A stretch of DNA of 64,000 nucleotides from Rugamonas apoptosis (GTDB lineage Bacteria; Pseudomonadota; Gammaproteobacteria; Burkholderiales; Burkholderiaceae_D): the NCBI RefSeq assembly GCF_014042355.1, contig NZ_JACEZU010000016.1:49152-113151 (forward strand). Reading direction: 5' to 3'. The notes below the pieces were generated by a model. The model was given only the letters and a program-made list of their open reading frames with translations. It was not told the DNA's origin and searched no databases. The position numbers and the translations under genes were made by a program. Numbering within the stretch: the stretch's first letter is position 1; each line of letters opens with the position of its first letter. Shown here one piece after another: positions 43,369 to 54,144 of this stretch.

Positions 43369-46200
43369 ATGGAAATGTTCGCGGTCGACGAAGCGGTAGC
43401 GCAATGGGAAGTGGCCCTGCTGCCCCTGCGTGGCCAAGCGCGCCTGCCGCCGCTGCTGTGGCTGGCCTGGCATCTGCGCCAGCGCGATCCGGCCCGCGCC
43501 GCCGCCTTGGGCGACGAAGCCCAGGCCCTGCTGGCCGGCGCCGCGGCCGAACAAACGTGCGCCCCACTGGCCCGGCTGCAGCTGGTGCGCGGCGAAAGCC
43601 TGTGGCTGCAAGGCGACCTTGATGGCGCGGCCGCCCTGGCCGACGCCGCCCATGCCACGCTGTGCGCTCTGCACGACCTGGCCGGTTGCGCCGACGCCCA
43701 CTGGCTGCGGGCCTGGATCGCCATCGACCGCGGCGACCACCAGCGCCGCGACGAAGAACTGCAGCTGGGACTGGAAGCGGCCCAAGGCGCCGGCGACCCG
43801 CTGCGCGCCGCGGTGCTGGAGGCCACCATGGCCCGCTGGGACGTGCTGCACGATGCCCGCGCCGCCCAACAACGCTGGGGCCAGCGCATGGAACAACTGG
43901 GCGCCGGCGCGGCGCCGGCTGCCGCCGCCTGGATCAGCGACTTCCAGGGCCTGTCGGCCAGCTTGCTGAGCCAGTTCGGCACGGCCGCAAGCCACCACAT
44001 CCAGTGCTACGAGGCGGCCCTGGGCACGGGCCAGCTGCGCGCCGCCATCACGGCGGCCACCAATATCGGCGAGGATTTCACCAACCTGAACGACCACCAC
44101 GCGGCGCTGGAATGGATGCAGTGCGCGCTCGACCTGGCCCGCCCCACCGGCTGGCCGCGCAGTGTGGGCGCCTGCATGATGCACACGGCCGACACCATGC
44201 GCCGCCTGGGCCGGCTGGACGCGGCCGAGGAATTGCTGCGCGAGGCGCTGACCATCCTGGCACCCCTGTCGGGCGCGCGCAGCTACGCGGTGGCGCTGCT
44301 GTACCGGGGTGAACTGGCGCTCGACCAAGGCCGCTACGAACAGGCGCTGGAGACCTTCGGCCAGCTCGAACAACGGGCCGATGCCCTGCAGCAGGCCGAC
44401 TTCCAGACCGTGGCCCGGCGCGGCCAGGCCCACGCGCTGTGTTTCCTCGGCCAGGGGGAGGCAGCCCTGGGCATGGCGCAACAGGCCGTGGCGCTGGCCG
44501 CCGCGCAGGCCAACACGTACCATCACATCGCCGCGCTGCGGGTACTGGCGCTGATCCACGGCCAACACCACCTGCCCGCGCCGGACGGCATGACCGAGCG
44601 CAACGCCACCCTGCACTATCTGCACCAGGCGCTGGCCGTGGCCGCCACCATCGAAGGCTACACCCTGCCTGGCGACCTGCTCGACGCGCTGGCGCGCGAG
44701 TACGCCCAGGTGGGCGACTACGCCCAGGCGTACGAGACGGCGCTGGCGGCCAGCGCCGCGCGCGACAAGACCCACAGCCAGGAGGCCACCAACCGCGCCA
44801 TCGCCATGCAGGTGCATCACCAGACCGAACACGCGCGGGCCGAGGGCCAGCACCACCGCGAACTGGCCGCCTCCGAGGCGCGCCGGGCCGCGGTGCTGCA
44901 GCAGACCAGCGACACGCTGGAGCGCCTGTCAGCCATCGGCCAGGAGATCACCACCCACCTGGATGCGGAGGCCGTGTTCCAGGCGCTGGACCGCCATGTG
45001 CAGGCGCTGCTGCCGGCCGACACCTTCGCCATCTACCTGACCGATCCGGGCGGCGCCTCGCTGAGCCGCGCGTTCGGGGTGGAATCGGGCCGGCCGCTGG
45101 CCGTCAACACCATCCCGCTCGACCACCCGCACGCCCACTCCGTGCGCAGCCTGCGCGAACGGCGCGAAGTGTACGTGGAACACGCGCCCAGCGCAGGCCC
45201 CAGCACGTTCACGCCGGGCACGCTGACCAACCTGTCGGCCCTGTTCTCGCCCATGCTGGTGGGCGAGCGGGCGCTGGGTGTGATGACGGTGCAGGCGCTG
45301 CGCCCAGGCGCCTACGGCGAACGGGAACGATTGATCTTCCGCACCCTGTGCGCGTATGGCGCCATCGCCATCGACAACGCCCAGGCCTACCGCCAGCTCA
45401 AGGACGCGCAGGCCCAGTTGCTGTCACAGGAAAAGCTGGCCGCGCTGGGTTCCTTGATGGCCGGTGTGGCGCACGAACTGAACACGCCGATCGGCAACAG
45501 CCTGCTGATCGCCAGCACCCTGGCCCAGAAGACGGAGGAGCTGGAGCGCCGCGTGAACGGCCCCGGCCTGCGCCGCTCCGACCTGGGCGCCTACGTGACG
45601 GACGCGAAAAAAGCGTCGGAGCTGGTGATGCGGGGCCTGACCAGCGCAGCCGACCTGGTCAACAGCTTCAAGCAGGTGGCCGTGGACCGCACCACCGAGC
45701 AGCGCCGCACCTTCAACCTGCACCAGGTCGCGCACGAGCTGATCGCCACCATGATGAACCGCATCCGCGCCTCCAACCACGGCATCGCATCGGACGTGGC
45801 CGAGCACATCGCGCTCGACAGCTACCCCGGCCCGTTCGGCCAGGTGATCGCCAACCTCATCAACAACGCCCTGCTGCACGCGTTCAAGCCCGACCAGACG
45901 GGCGCCATGTGGCTGCGCGCGGCCACCCCGGCCGAGGGCCGGGTGCTGGTCACCTTCGGCGACAACGGCAACGGCATCGCGCCCGAGCACCTGTCGCGCA
46001 TCTTCGACCCGTTCTTCACCACCAAACTGGGCCAGGGCGGCAGCGGCCTGGGCTTGTCAATCAGTTACAACATTGTCACCTCGCTGCTCGGCGGCCAGAT
46101 CAGCGTGGCCAGCGGCGCCGACGGCACCGTGTTCAGCCTCGATTTACCCCTGACGGCCCCCCAGCACGACGCGGCCAGCGCCCAGCGCATCTACCATTGA
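43369..46200 (+). CDS. Soluble TPR-GAF sensor histidine kinase
   Basis: A 943-residue kinase with no membrane segment. Residues about 1-490 are TPR-like helical repeats, then a coiled coil, a GAF domain (about 515-670) and a kinase core. The phospho-acceptor is H702 in GVAHELNTPIGNSLL; ATPase motifs are NLINNALLHAF, FGDNGNGI and GGSGLGLSISYNI. The architecture resembles stand-alone, AAA/TPR-type predicted histidine kinases. No response regulator is adjacent, so its partner is unknown. The next gene, argF, is unrelated. Confidence 0.87.
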   Translation: MEMFAVDEAVAQWEVALLPLRGQARLPPLLWLAWHLRQRDPARAAALGDEAQALLAGAAAEQTCAPLARLQLVRGESLWLQGDLDGAAALADAAHATLCALHDLAGCADAHWLRAWIAIDRGDHQRRDEELQLGLEAAQGAGDPLRAAVLEATMARWDVLHDARAAQQRWGQRMEQLGAGAAPAAAAWISDFQGLSASLLSQFGTAASHHIQCYEAALGTGQLRAAITAATNIGEDFTNLNDHHAALEWMQCALDLARPTGWPRSVGACMMHTADTMRRLGRLDAAEELLREALTILAPLSGARSYAVALLYRGELALDQGRYEQALETFGQLEQRADALQQADFQTVARRGQAHALCFLGQGEAALGMAQQAVALAAAQANTYHHIAALRVLALIHGQHHLPAPDGMTERNATLHYLHQALAVAATIEGYTLPGDLLDALAREYAQVGDYAQAYETALAASAARDKTHSQEATNRAIAMQVHHQTEHARAEGQHHRELAASEARRAAVLQQTSDTLERLSAIGQEITTHLDAEAVFQALDRHVQALLPADTFAIYLTDPGGASLSRAFGVESGRPLAVNTIPLDHPHAHSVRSLRERREVYVEHAPSAGPSTFTPGTLTNLSALFSPMLVGERALGVMTVQALRPGAYGERERLIFRTLCAYGAIAIDNAQAYRQLKDAQAQLLSQEKLAALGSLMAGVAHELNTPIGNSLLIASTLAQKTEELERRVNGPGLRRSDLGAYVTDAKKASELVMRGLTSAADLVNSFKQVAVDRTTEQRRTFNLHQVAHELIATMMNRIRASNHGIASDVAEHIALDSYPGPFGQVIANLINNALLHAFKPDQTGAMWLRAATPAEGRVLVTFGDNGNGIAPEHLSRIFDPFFTTKLGQGGSGLGLSISYNIVTSLLGGQISVASGADGTVFSLDLPLTAPQHDAASAQRIYH

Positions 46201-46292
46201 GCTGCCCGCGCGCCACCACGGGGCGGGACAGCGGTCGAACCTGTATAGACAGCATAATCTGCCATCGTTAGACCGTTACACCAAATTCCCTT

Positions 46293-46298
46293 TATAAT
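46293..46298 (+). promoter_or_regulatory. -10 element (TATAAT) of argF
   Basis: A perfect TATAAT lies 65 bp before the argF start. A weak -35 (TTAGAC at 46268) has a 19-bp spacer, so the promoter may need an activator. Confidence 0.4.
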
Positions 46299-46362
46299 GG
46301 ATCGGCTATGCTGGCCGCCCGGGCACACCGCCACGCGCCCACGCCCCCTATTCGTTGTGACC

Positions 46363-47292
46363 ATGTCTATCCAAAAACCGATCAAACACTATCTGCAGTT
46401 TTCCGACTTTACGCTGGCCGAATACGAGTACGTCATCGAGCGGGCGCACCTGATCAAACGGAAATTCAAGAACTACGAGATCTACCATCCCCTGATCGAC
46501 CGTACGCTGGTGATGGTGTTCGAGAAAAATTCGACCCGCACCCGCCTCTCGTTCGAAGCCGGCATGCACCAGCTGGGCGGTGCGGCCATCTACCTCAACA
46601 CGCGCGACTCGCAACTGGGCCGCGGCGAGCCGGTGGAAGACGCCGGCCAGGTGATGAGCCGCATGTGCGACATCATCATGGTGCGCACCTTCGGCCAGGA
46701 CATCATCGAGCGTTTCGCCGCCAATTCGCGCGTGCCGGTGATTAACGGCCTGACCAACGAACACCACCCGTGCCAGGTGTTCGCCGACATCTTCACCTTC
46801 TACGAACACCGCGGCCCGATCGCCGGCAAGACCGTGGCCTGGATCGGCGACGCCAACAACATGCTGTACTCCTGGCTGCAGGCGGCCGAAGTGTTCGGCT
46901 TCCACGTCAACGTGTCCACCCCCAAGGGCTACGACATGGACATGTCGCTGGTGTCGACCGACCGCTATACCTTCTTCGCCAACCCGTCCGACGCCTGCCA
47001 GGGCGCGCACCTGGTCAACACGGACGTGTGGACCAGCATGGGTTACGAGGCCGAAAACGCGGCCCGCATCGCCGCCTTCGACGGCTGGATCGTGGATGGC
47101 GCCAAGATGGCGCGCGCCGCGCCCGACGCCCTGTTCATGCACTGCCTGCCGGCCCACCGCGGCGAGGAAGTGGCGGCCGAAGTGATCGACGGCCCGCAGT
47201 CGGTGGTGTGGGACGAGGCTGAGAACCGCCTGCACATCCAGAAGGCGCTGATCGAATACCTGCTGCTGGGCCGCCTGGACAGCAAAGAATAA
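46363..47292 (+). CDS. argF: Ornithine carbamoyltransferase
   Basis: A 309-residue cytoplasmic enzyme that makes citrulline from ornithine and carbamoyl phosphate. The carbamoyl phosphate motif is STRTRLSFE, the FGQDIIERFA loop and NGLTNEHHPCQ are present, and the catalytic Cys lies in HCLPAHRGEEV. Start at 46363 (MSIQKPI) matches the family; the longer frame from 46297 has no family resemblance. It is followed 27 bp later by argG; together they run ornithine to argininosuccinate. Confidence 0.97.
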   Translation: MSIQKPIKHYLQFSDFTLAEYEYVIERAHLIKRKFKNYEIYHPLIDRTLVMVFEKNSTRTRLSFEAGMHQLGGAAIYLNTRDSQLGRGEPVEDAGQVMSRMCDIIMVRTFGQDIIERFAANSRVPVINGLTNEHHPCQVFADIFTFYEHRGPIAGKTVAWIGDANNMLYSWLQAAEVFGFHVNVSTPKGYDMDMSLVSTDRYTFFANPSDACQGAHLVNTDVWTSMGYEAENAARIAAFDGWIVDGAKMARAAPDALFMHCLPAHRGEEVAAEVIDGPQSVVWDEAENRLHIQKALIEYLLLGRLDSKE

Positions 47293-47319
47293 CCGTAGAA
47301 CCGTAGATTGGAATCGAAA

Positions 47320-48552
<1,233 letters not shown>

Positions 48553-48591
48553 TCCGCCAGCAGGCAGCGGGAGCCACGCGCTCCCGCCACC

Positions 48592-48622
48592 ACGGGCCGC
48601 TCTCGTAGCGGCCCGTTTCTTT
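48592..48622 (+). terminator. Rho-independent terminator of argF-argG
   Basis: ACGGGCCGC and GCGGCCCGT pair perfectly around TCTCGTA, followed by TTCTTTTT. Confidence 0.9.
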
Positions 48623-48723
48623 TTGGGGGCGGCGCGCGCCTACGCCGCAACACGCCCCTCGCGCCGCGCCCGGCAAAATGTTACATTGCCATCATCTTCC
48701 CTCTGCCGCGCACCGGAGCCACC

Positions 48724-50535
48724 GTGACCAAAGACCTGAGCATCAAAAGCAAACTGTATCTGGCCTTTGCCGCCATCCTGGGCCTGATCCTGATCCTGCT
48801 GATCATTTCCTACGCCAATTTCCAGCGCCTGTCCGAAGCGAGCGGATGGGACCGCCACACGCTCGAAGTGCTGCATGAAAGCGACCAGGTCGACATCGTG
48901 GCGCTGGAAATCCAGGCCAATGAGCGGGGCTACCTGCTGACGGGCGAACAGCGTTTTCGCGACAGCGCGGCCAACGAAACGCTGTTGCGCCAGCATGTCG
49001 ACAAGCTGCGCTCACTGACGGCCGATAATCCGGCCCAGCAGGAGCGCATCGCCAAACTGGGCAAGCTGTTCGACGGCTGGTTGACGGAGGTGGTGCGGCC
49101 GGTGGTGGCACGCCGCGCCGAGGCCGACAAGCGCGGCGCGACCATGGACCTGAACCAGATCGCGCCCTTGATCGCCACCGGCTTGAGCCACGTGACCGCC
49201 ATCGAAGGCTTGCTGACCGAGATCAGCGGCGAGGAGGAAAAGCTGCTGGCCGTGCGCGCCCGCCAGTCGGCCCAGCTGCAGCAGAACATGCAGCTGACCC
49301 TGACGGCCGGCGGCGTGCTGTGCGTGGCCGCCGCCTTCATCGTGGCGTGGCTGCTGGCGCGCGCCGTGCTCGATCCGCTGGCGCGCCTGATACAGGCCGT
49401 GAGCGCCATCGCGGCCGGCCAGGCCGGCGTGCGCGCCGACGTCAGCGGCAAGGATGAATACAGCGAAGTGGGCCGGGAATTCAACCGCATGGCGCAAGCC
49501 ATCGAAGATAACCTGGCGCGCGAACTGGCCGCCACCAACACCCTGCGCGCCAAGGTGGACGCGCTGCTGGGCGTGGTATCCAAGGCCGCCGCCGGCGACC
49601 TGACGGGCCAGGTCACGGTGACCGGCGAGGACGCCGTGGGCCAGCTGGGCCATGGCGTGGCCGCCATGCTGGCCAACCTGCGCGCCTTGATCAACAACGT
49701 GCAGAAGGCCGGCATCCAGGTCGCCAGTTCGGCCACGGAAATCGCCGCCTCGTCGCGTCAGCAGGAGGCAACGGGCGTGGAACAGGCCCAGACCAGCGTC
49801 GAGATCCTGTCGACCACCAAGGAAATCTCGGCCAACACCAGCGCCCTGCTCAAGACCATGGAACAAGCCACCGCCGTGGCCGACTACACCACCAGCGCCA
49901 CCGCCGACGCCCAGGCCAATTTGCGGCGCATGGATGGCACCATGCAGCACATGGTGGCCGCCACCGACTCCATCAACGCCAAGCTGGCCGCCCTGTCCGA
50001 AAAGGCCAGCAACATCAACAGCGTGCTGGTGACCATCACCAAGGTGGCCGACCAGACCAACATCCTGTCGCTGAACGCGGCCATCGAGGCGGAAAAGGCG
50101 GGCGAGGCCGGCCGCGGCTTCTCCGTGGTGGCCACCGAGATCCGCCGCCTGGCCGACCAGACCTCCGTCTCCACCTGGGACATCGAACAGATGCTCAAGG
50201 AGATGCAGTCGGCCGTCTCGGCCAGCGTGATGGGCATGGATAAATTCTCCGAGGAGATCCGCCGCAGCGTGGGCGAAGTGCGCCAGGTGACGGAGCAGTT
50301 GTCGGGCGTGATGGACCAGGTGCAAAAGCTGGCGCCCCAGTTCGACGCCGTGTTGCAGGGCATGCAGTCGCAAGCCGTGGGCGCCGAGCAGATTTCCAGC
50401 ACCATGGGCCAGCTCAACGACGCCACCCAGCAGACCGTCGAATCGCTGAAGGCCACCAGCGAGGCGGTGCGCCAGTTGCAGTACGCGGCCGGCGACCTGC
50501 AGTCCAGCGTCGCCAGTTTTACCGTCGCCGCCTGA
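48724..50535 (+). CDS. wspA: Wsp chemoreceptor WspA, first copy
   Basis: A 603-residue methyl-accepting receptor. TM1 (about 12-32) and TM2 (about 195-215) flank a periplasmic four-helix sensor of the CHASE3 type, with the hallmark ANERGYLLTGEQRF. A HAMP domain follows (about 215-270), then the cytoplasmic signalling hairpin with its tip KVADQTNILSLNAAIEAEKA. In Pseudomonas WspA senses surface contact and signals to WspE. Translation appears to start at a GTG. From codon about 251 onward it is nearly identical in DNA to the second copy. Confidence 0.92.
   Translation: MTKDLSIKSKLYLAFAAILGLILILLIISYANFQRLSEASGWDRHTLEVLHESDQVDIVALEIQANERGYLLTGEQRFRDSAANETLLRQHVDKLRSLTADNPAQQERIAKLGKLFDGWLTEVVRPVVARRAEADKRGATMDLNQIAPLIATGLSHVTAIEGLLTEISGEEEKLLAVRARQSAQLQQNMQLTLTAGGVLCVAAAFIVAWLLARAVLDPLARLIQAVSAIAAGQAGVRADVSGKDEYSEVGREFNRMAQAIEDNLARELAATNTLRAKVDALLGVVSKAAAGDLTGQVTVTGEDAVGQLGHGVAAMLANLRALINNVQKAGIQVASSATEIAASSRQQEATGVEQAQTSVEILSTTKEISANTSALLKTMEQATAVADYTTSATADAQANLRRMDGTMQHMVAATDSINAKLAALSEKASNINSVLVTITKVADQTNILSLNAAIEAEKAGEAGRGFSVVATEIRRLADQTSVSTWDIEQMLKEMQSAVSASVMGMDKFSEEIRRSVGEVRQVTEQLSGVMDQVQKLAPQFDAVLQGMQSQAVGAEQISSTMGQLNDATQQTVESLKATSEAVRQLQYAAGDLQSSVASFTVAA
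49476..50485 (+). repeat. Direct repeat, copy 1 (wspA signalling half)
   Basis: About 1.0 kb that recurs with constant offset 1845 at 51321-52330. Sharp onset at GGAATTCAACCGCATGGCGC. Confidence 0.85.
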
Positions 50536-50565
50536 CGTGGCGTCCCCTTCCTGCCGGAGCATTCC

Positions 50566-52380
50566 ATGCTGAGTAACCTGAGCGTTCGCAAAAAACTGTT
50601 TTTCAGCGTGGGCGCCATCCTCGCCATCGTCCTGGTGCTGTTGACCACGGCCTATATCAATTTCGCGCGCCTGTCCGAAGCGAGCCGGCTGGACCGGCAC
50701 TCGATGGAAGTACTGCAGGCGCTGGACCGGCTGCACACGGACCTGCTGCAAGTGCAGGTGGAAGCGCGCGGCTACTACCTGACGGGCACCGAGCAGCGGC
50801 TGGTGCGCACCAACGCGGAACTGGCCGACCTGCCCGCCTCCGTGCAACGCCTGCGGACACTGACAGCCGACAACCCCAACCAGCGCTCCCACCTGGACCA
50901 GTTCGACGCCGGCCTGCGGACGTGGATCAAGGACGTGCTGGAACCGCAACTGGAGCGGCGCCGCAGCCTGGGCGACCGGCCCGACGCCGCGTTCACCCTT
51001 GCGCGCATGCCGGAGCTGGCGCACGGCAGTCCCCTCACGGCCAGGCTGAACGCGATGCTCGACGACGCCCGCGCCGAGGAAAAGCGCCTGCTGGGAGAGC
51101 GCTCGCAAGTGGCGGCTCAGCAGCAGCAAACGATGGTGCTGGTGTTGACGGTGGGCGGCTTGCTCTGCCTGGCGTCCTCCATGCTGGTGGCCTGGCTGCT
51201 GGCGCGCGCCCTGCTCACGCCACTGGGCGGGTTGACGGCGGCCGTGGGCCGCATCGCGGCCGGTGAATCAGGCGCGCGTGCGCCCGTGCTGGGGCGCGAC
51301 GAACTGGGACTGGTGACGCAGGAATTCAACCGCATGGCGCAAGCCATCGAAGATAACCTGGCGCGCGAACTGGCCGCCACCAACACCCTGCGCGCCAAGG
51401 TGGACGCGCTGCTGGGCGTGGTATCCAAGGCCGCCGCCGGCGACCTGACGGGCCAGGTCACGGTGACCGGCGAGGACGCCGTGGGCCAGCTGGGCCATGG
51501 CGTGGCCGCCATGCTGGCCAACCTGCGCGCCTTGATCAACAACGTGCAGAAGGCCGGCATCCAGGTCGCCAGTTCGGCCACGGAAATCGCCGCCTCGTCG
51601 CGCCAGCAGGAGGTGACGGGCGTGGAACAGGCCCAGACCAGCGTCGAGATCCTGTCGACCACCAAGGAAATCTCGGCCAACACCAGCGCCCTGCTCAAGA
51701 CCATGGAGCAAGCCACCGCCGTGGCCGACTACACCACCAGCGCCACCGCCGACGCCCAGGCCAATTTGCAGCGCATGGACGGCACCATGCAGCACATGGT
51801 GGCCGCCACCGACTCCATCAACGCCAAGCTGGCCGCCCTGTCCGAGAAGGCCAGCAACATCAACAGCGTGCTGGTGACCATCACCAAGGTGGCCGACCAG
51901 ACCAACATCCTGTCGCTGAACGCGGCCATCGAGGCGGAAAAGGCGGGCGAGGCCGGCCGCGGCTTCTCCGTGGTGGCCACCGAAATCCGCCGCCTGGCCG
52001 ACCAGACCTCCGTCTCCACCTGGGACATCGAACAGATGCTCAAGGAGATGCAGTCGGCCGTCTCGGCCAGCGTGATGGGCATGGATAAATTCTCCGAAGA
52101 GATCCGCCGCAGCGTGGGCGAAGTGCGCCAGGTGACGGAGCAGTTGTCGGGCGTGATGGACCAGGTGCAAAAGCTGGCGCCCCAGTTCGACGCCGTGTTG
52201 CAGGGCATGCAGTCGCAAGCCGTGGGCGCCGAGCAGATATCCAGCACCATGGGCCAGCTCAACGACGCCACCCAGCAGACCGTCGAATCGCTGAAGGCCA
52301 CCAGCGAGGCGGTGCGCAAGTTGCAGTACGCGGCCGGCGACCTGCAATCCGGCGTGGGCAACTTCACGCTGGCGGCATAA
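50566..52380 (+). CDS. wspA: Wsp chemoreceptor WspA, second copy
   Basis: A 604-residue paralogue of the preceding receptor, 30 bp downstream. The layout is the same (TM1, CHASE3-like sensor with ARGYYLTGTEQRL, TM2, HAMP, signalling hairpin). The sensor half differs clearly in sequence, but the part from 51321 to about 52330 matches the first copy base for base except for roughly a dozen substitutions and no gaps. Both receptors should therefore use the same WspB/D-WspE machinery while sensing different cues. Begins with ATG. Confidence 0.92.
   Translation: MLSNLSVRKKLFFSVGAILAIVLVLLTTAYINFARLSEASRLDRHSMEVLQALDRLHTDLLQVQVEARGYYLTGTEQRLVRTNAELADLPASVQRLRTLTADNPNQRSHLDQFDAGLRTWIKDVLEPQLERRRSLGDRPDAAFTLARMPELAHGSPLTARLNAMLDDARAEEKRLLGERSQVAAQQQQTMVLVLTVGGLLCLASSMLVAWLLARALLTPLGGLTAAVGRIAAGESGARAPVLGRDELGLVTQEFNRMAQAIEDNLARELAATNTLRAKVDALLGVVSKAAAGDLTGQVTVTGEDAVGQLGHGVAAMLANLRALINNVQKAGIQVASSATEIAASSRQQEVTGVEQAQTSVEILSTTKEISANTSALLKTMEQATAVADYTTSATADAQANLQRMDGTMQHMVAATDSINAKLAALSEKASNINSVLVTITKVADQTNILSLNAAIEAEKAGEAGRGFSVVATEIRRLADQTSVSTWDIEQMLKEMQSAVSASVMGMDKFSEEIRRSVGEVRQVTEQLSGVMDQVQKLAPQFDAVLQGMQSQAVGAEQISSTMGQLNDATQQTVESLKATSEAVRKLQYAAGDLQSGVGNFTLAA
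51321..52330 (+). repeat. Direct repeat, copy 2 (wspA signalling half)
   Basis: Second copy of the 1.0-kb block starting at 49476; about 99% identical by eye with no indels. Confidence 0.85.
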
Positions 52381-52392
52381 GGTGGCGCGATC

Positions 52393-52851
52393 ATGAAACA
52401 GCTGCTCTTTCACATCGGCGCCGACCGCTACGCGCTGCGCCTGCGCGACGTGGTGCGGGTGCTGCCGCTGCTCGAACTCAAGCGGCTGCCACTGGCGCCG
52501 GAAGCCGTGGCCGGCCTGATGGATTTCCACGGCCAGTCCGTGCCCGTGATCGACTTGAGCCTGCTGGCCGGCATGGCGCCGGGCCAGCAGCATTTCGATA
52601 CCCGCATCCTGCTGGTCCACTACCACGCGCCGGACGGCGCCCCCCATGCGCTGGGATTGCTGGCCGAACGGGTGTTGGGCATCGCCGAGGTGGATCCGGC
52701 GGCGCTGGCCGACAGCGGCGTGCGCGCTGCGCCCTTCCTGGGCCAAGTGGCCAGCGACACCACCGGCATCGTGCAACTGGTGGAGCCGGACCAATTGCTG
52801 TCGCCCGCACTGCGCGCCATCCTGTTCCAGCCGGAGGCCGCCGCGCCATGA
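52393..52851 (+). CDS. wspB: CheW-like coupling protein WspB
   Basis: A 152-residue CheW domain (FHIGADRYALRLRDVVRVLP; VAGLMDFHGQSVPVIDLSLL). It links the WspA receptors to the WspE kinase. Begins 12 bp after wspA copy 2 and overlaps wspC by four bases (ATGA). Confidence 0.92.
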   Translation: MKQLLFHIGADRYALRLRDVVRVLPLLELKRLPLAPEAVAGLMDFHGQSVPVIDLSLLAGMAPGQQHFDTRILLVHYHAPDGAPHALGLLAERVLGIAEVDPAALADSGVRAAPFLGQVASDTTGIVQLVEPDQLLSPALRAILFQPEAAAP

Positions 52852-54134
52852 ACCCGCAGACCATCCTGCGCCAGGCCACCGGCCTGAACCTGACAAAGGC
52901 GGTGGCCGAGCGGGCCATGGCCAGCCGCATGGAGCGGCTCGGCGTGGCCGAGCGCGAGGCCTATCTGGCCGCCCTGTCGCAGGAAGAGCTGACGCAGCTG
53001 GTGGAACTGGTGGTGGTGCCGGAATCGTGGTTGTTCCGCGACCCGGTGGCGTTCCAGGCCGCCGTTATCCACGTCAAGGCGATCCTGTCGGGCGCGGACG
53101 AAGGACGGATCGCGCGCATCCTGTCGGTGCCCTGCGCCGGCGGCGAGGAACCGTATTCGATGGCCATGGCGCTCAGCGACGCCGGCGTGCCGCCGCAGCG
53201 TTACACCATCGACGCCTGGGACATCAGCCCGGCCTGCGTGGCGCGCGCCCAGGCCGGCGTCTATGGCCGCAACGCCTTCCGCAGCGACGACCTGCGTTTT
53301 CGCGAACGCCACTTCACCCGCGTTGGCGAGAACGAGGAGTATGGCATCGACGACGCCTTACGCAACAAGGTGCGCTTCCGCCAGGGCAGCCTGTTCGCGC
53401 TCGACGCGGGCAGTTTGCCGCGCTACGACATCATCTTCTGCCGCAACCTGCTGATCTATTTCGACAAGCCCACCACCCAGGACGCCGCCACCCGTCTGAG
53501 CGCCCTGCTGGCGGACGACGGCCTGCTGTTCGCCGGTTACGCGGAAGTGCCGGCATTCTGCCAGCACGGCTTCGCACCGCTGCAGTTTCCGCGCGCCTTC
53601 GGCTTGAAGAAGGAAGGCGCGGCGGCGCCGGATACGCCGGCCAGCGCGGCCGCGCGCATGGCGGTAACGCACGCGCGGCGCGCGACCACGGCCCGCACGC
53701 CGGCCACCGCCAAGCCGCCAGCCACGAGCCGCCCCGCCGCCCCGGCGGCGACGGCAACGAAAGCGGCGACGACAGCGGCGGCGACAACGACGACGACGGT
53801 GCCCGCGCCGGCCGCCACCACGGCCGCCTTGCTGGAACAGGCCCGCAAGCTGGCCGACCAGGGCCACTTCGAGGAAGCCGCCAGCGCATGCCAGACCTGC
53901 CTGGCGCAAGCGCCCGATGCGGCCGACGCCTATTTCATCCTCGGCCTGCTGGACGAGCAGGCGGGCCAGCAGGCCAAGGCGGAACAGCACTGGCGGCGCT
54001 GCATCTACCTGCGCCCCGACCATTACGAAGCGCTGTGCCACCTGGCCCTGCTGGCCGAACACAACGGCGACCCGGCTGCCGCCGCGCTGAAGGCACGCGC
54101 GGCGCGTGTCTACCAGCGCCAGCAGCCATCCTGA
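52848..54134 (+). CDS. wspC: CheR-type methyltransferase with TPR, WspC
   Basis: A 428-residue protein. An N-terminal CheR domain (about 1-260) has the SAM motif VPCAGGEEPYSMAMAL and the FCRNLLIYF motif; it methylates receptor glutamates. A low-complexity Ala/Thr/Pro linker (about 265-325) leads to C-terminal TPR repeats (about 330-415), as in Pseudomonas WspC. Overlaps wspB. Confidence 0.93.
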   Translation: MNPQTILRQATGLNLTKAVAERAMASRMERLGVAEREAYLAALSQEELTQLVELVVVPESWLFRDPVAFQAAVIHVKAILSGADEGRIARILSVPCAGGEEPYSMAMALSDAGVPPQRYTIDAWDISPACVARAQAGVYGRNAFRSDDLRFRERHFTRVGENEEYGIDDALRNKVRFRQGSLFALDAGSLPRYDIIFCRNLLIYFDKPTTQDAATRLSALLADDGLLFAGYAEVPAFCQHGFAPLQFPRAFGLKKEGAAAPDTPASAAARMAVTHARRATTARTPATAKPPATSRPAAPAATATKAATTAAATTTTTVPAPAATTAALLEQARKLADQGHFEEAASACQTCLAQAPDAADAYFILGLLDEQAGQQAKAEQHWRRCIYLRPDHYEALCHLALLAEHNGDPAAAALKARAARVYQRQQPS

Positions 54135-54144
54135 AGGAGAACCG

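Noticed and set aside
49476..52330. The repeated block as an insertion sequence or composite transposon
   Set aside because: The repeats lie inside two coding genes in the same frame, with no transposase or target-site duplication.
49012..52896. Minus-strand long open frames over both wspA genes
   Set aside because: Antisense shadows rich in Gly, His and Leu; they repeat only because the wspA signalling halves are repeated.
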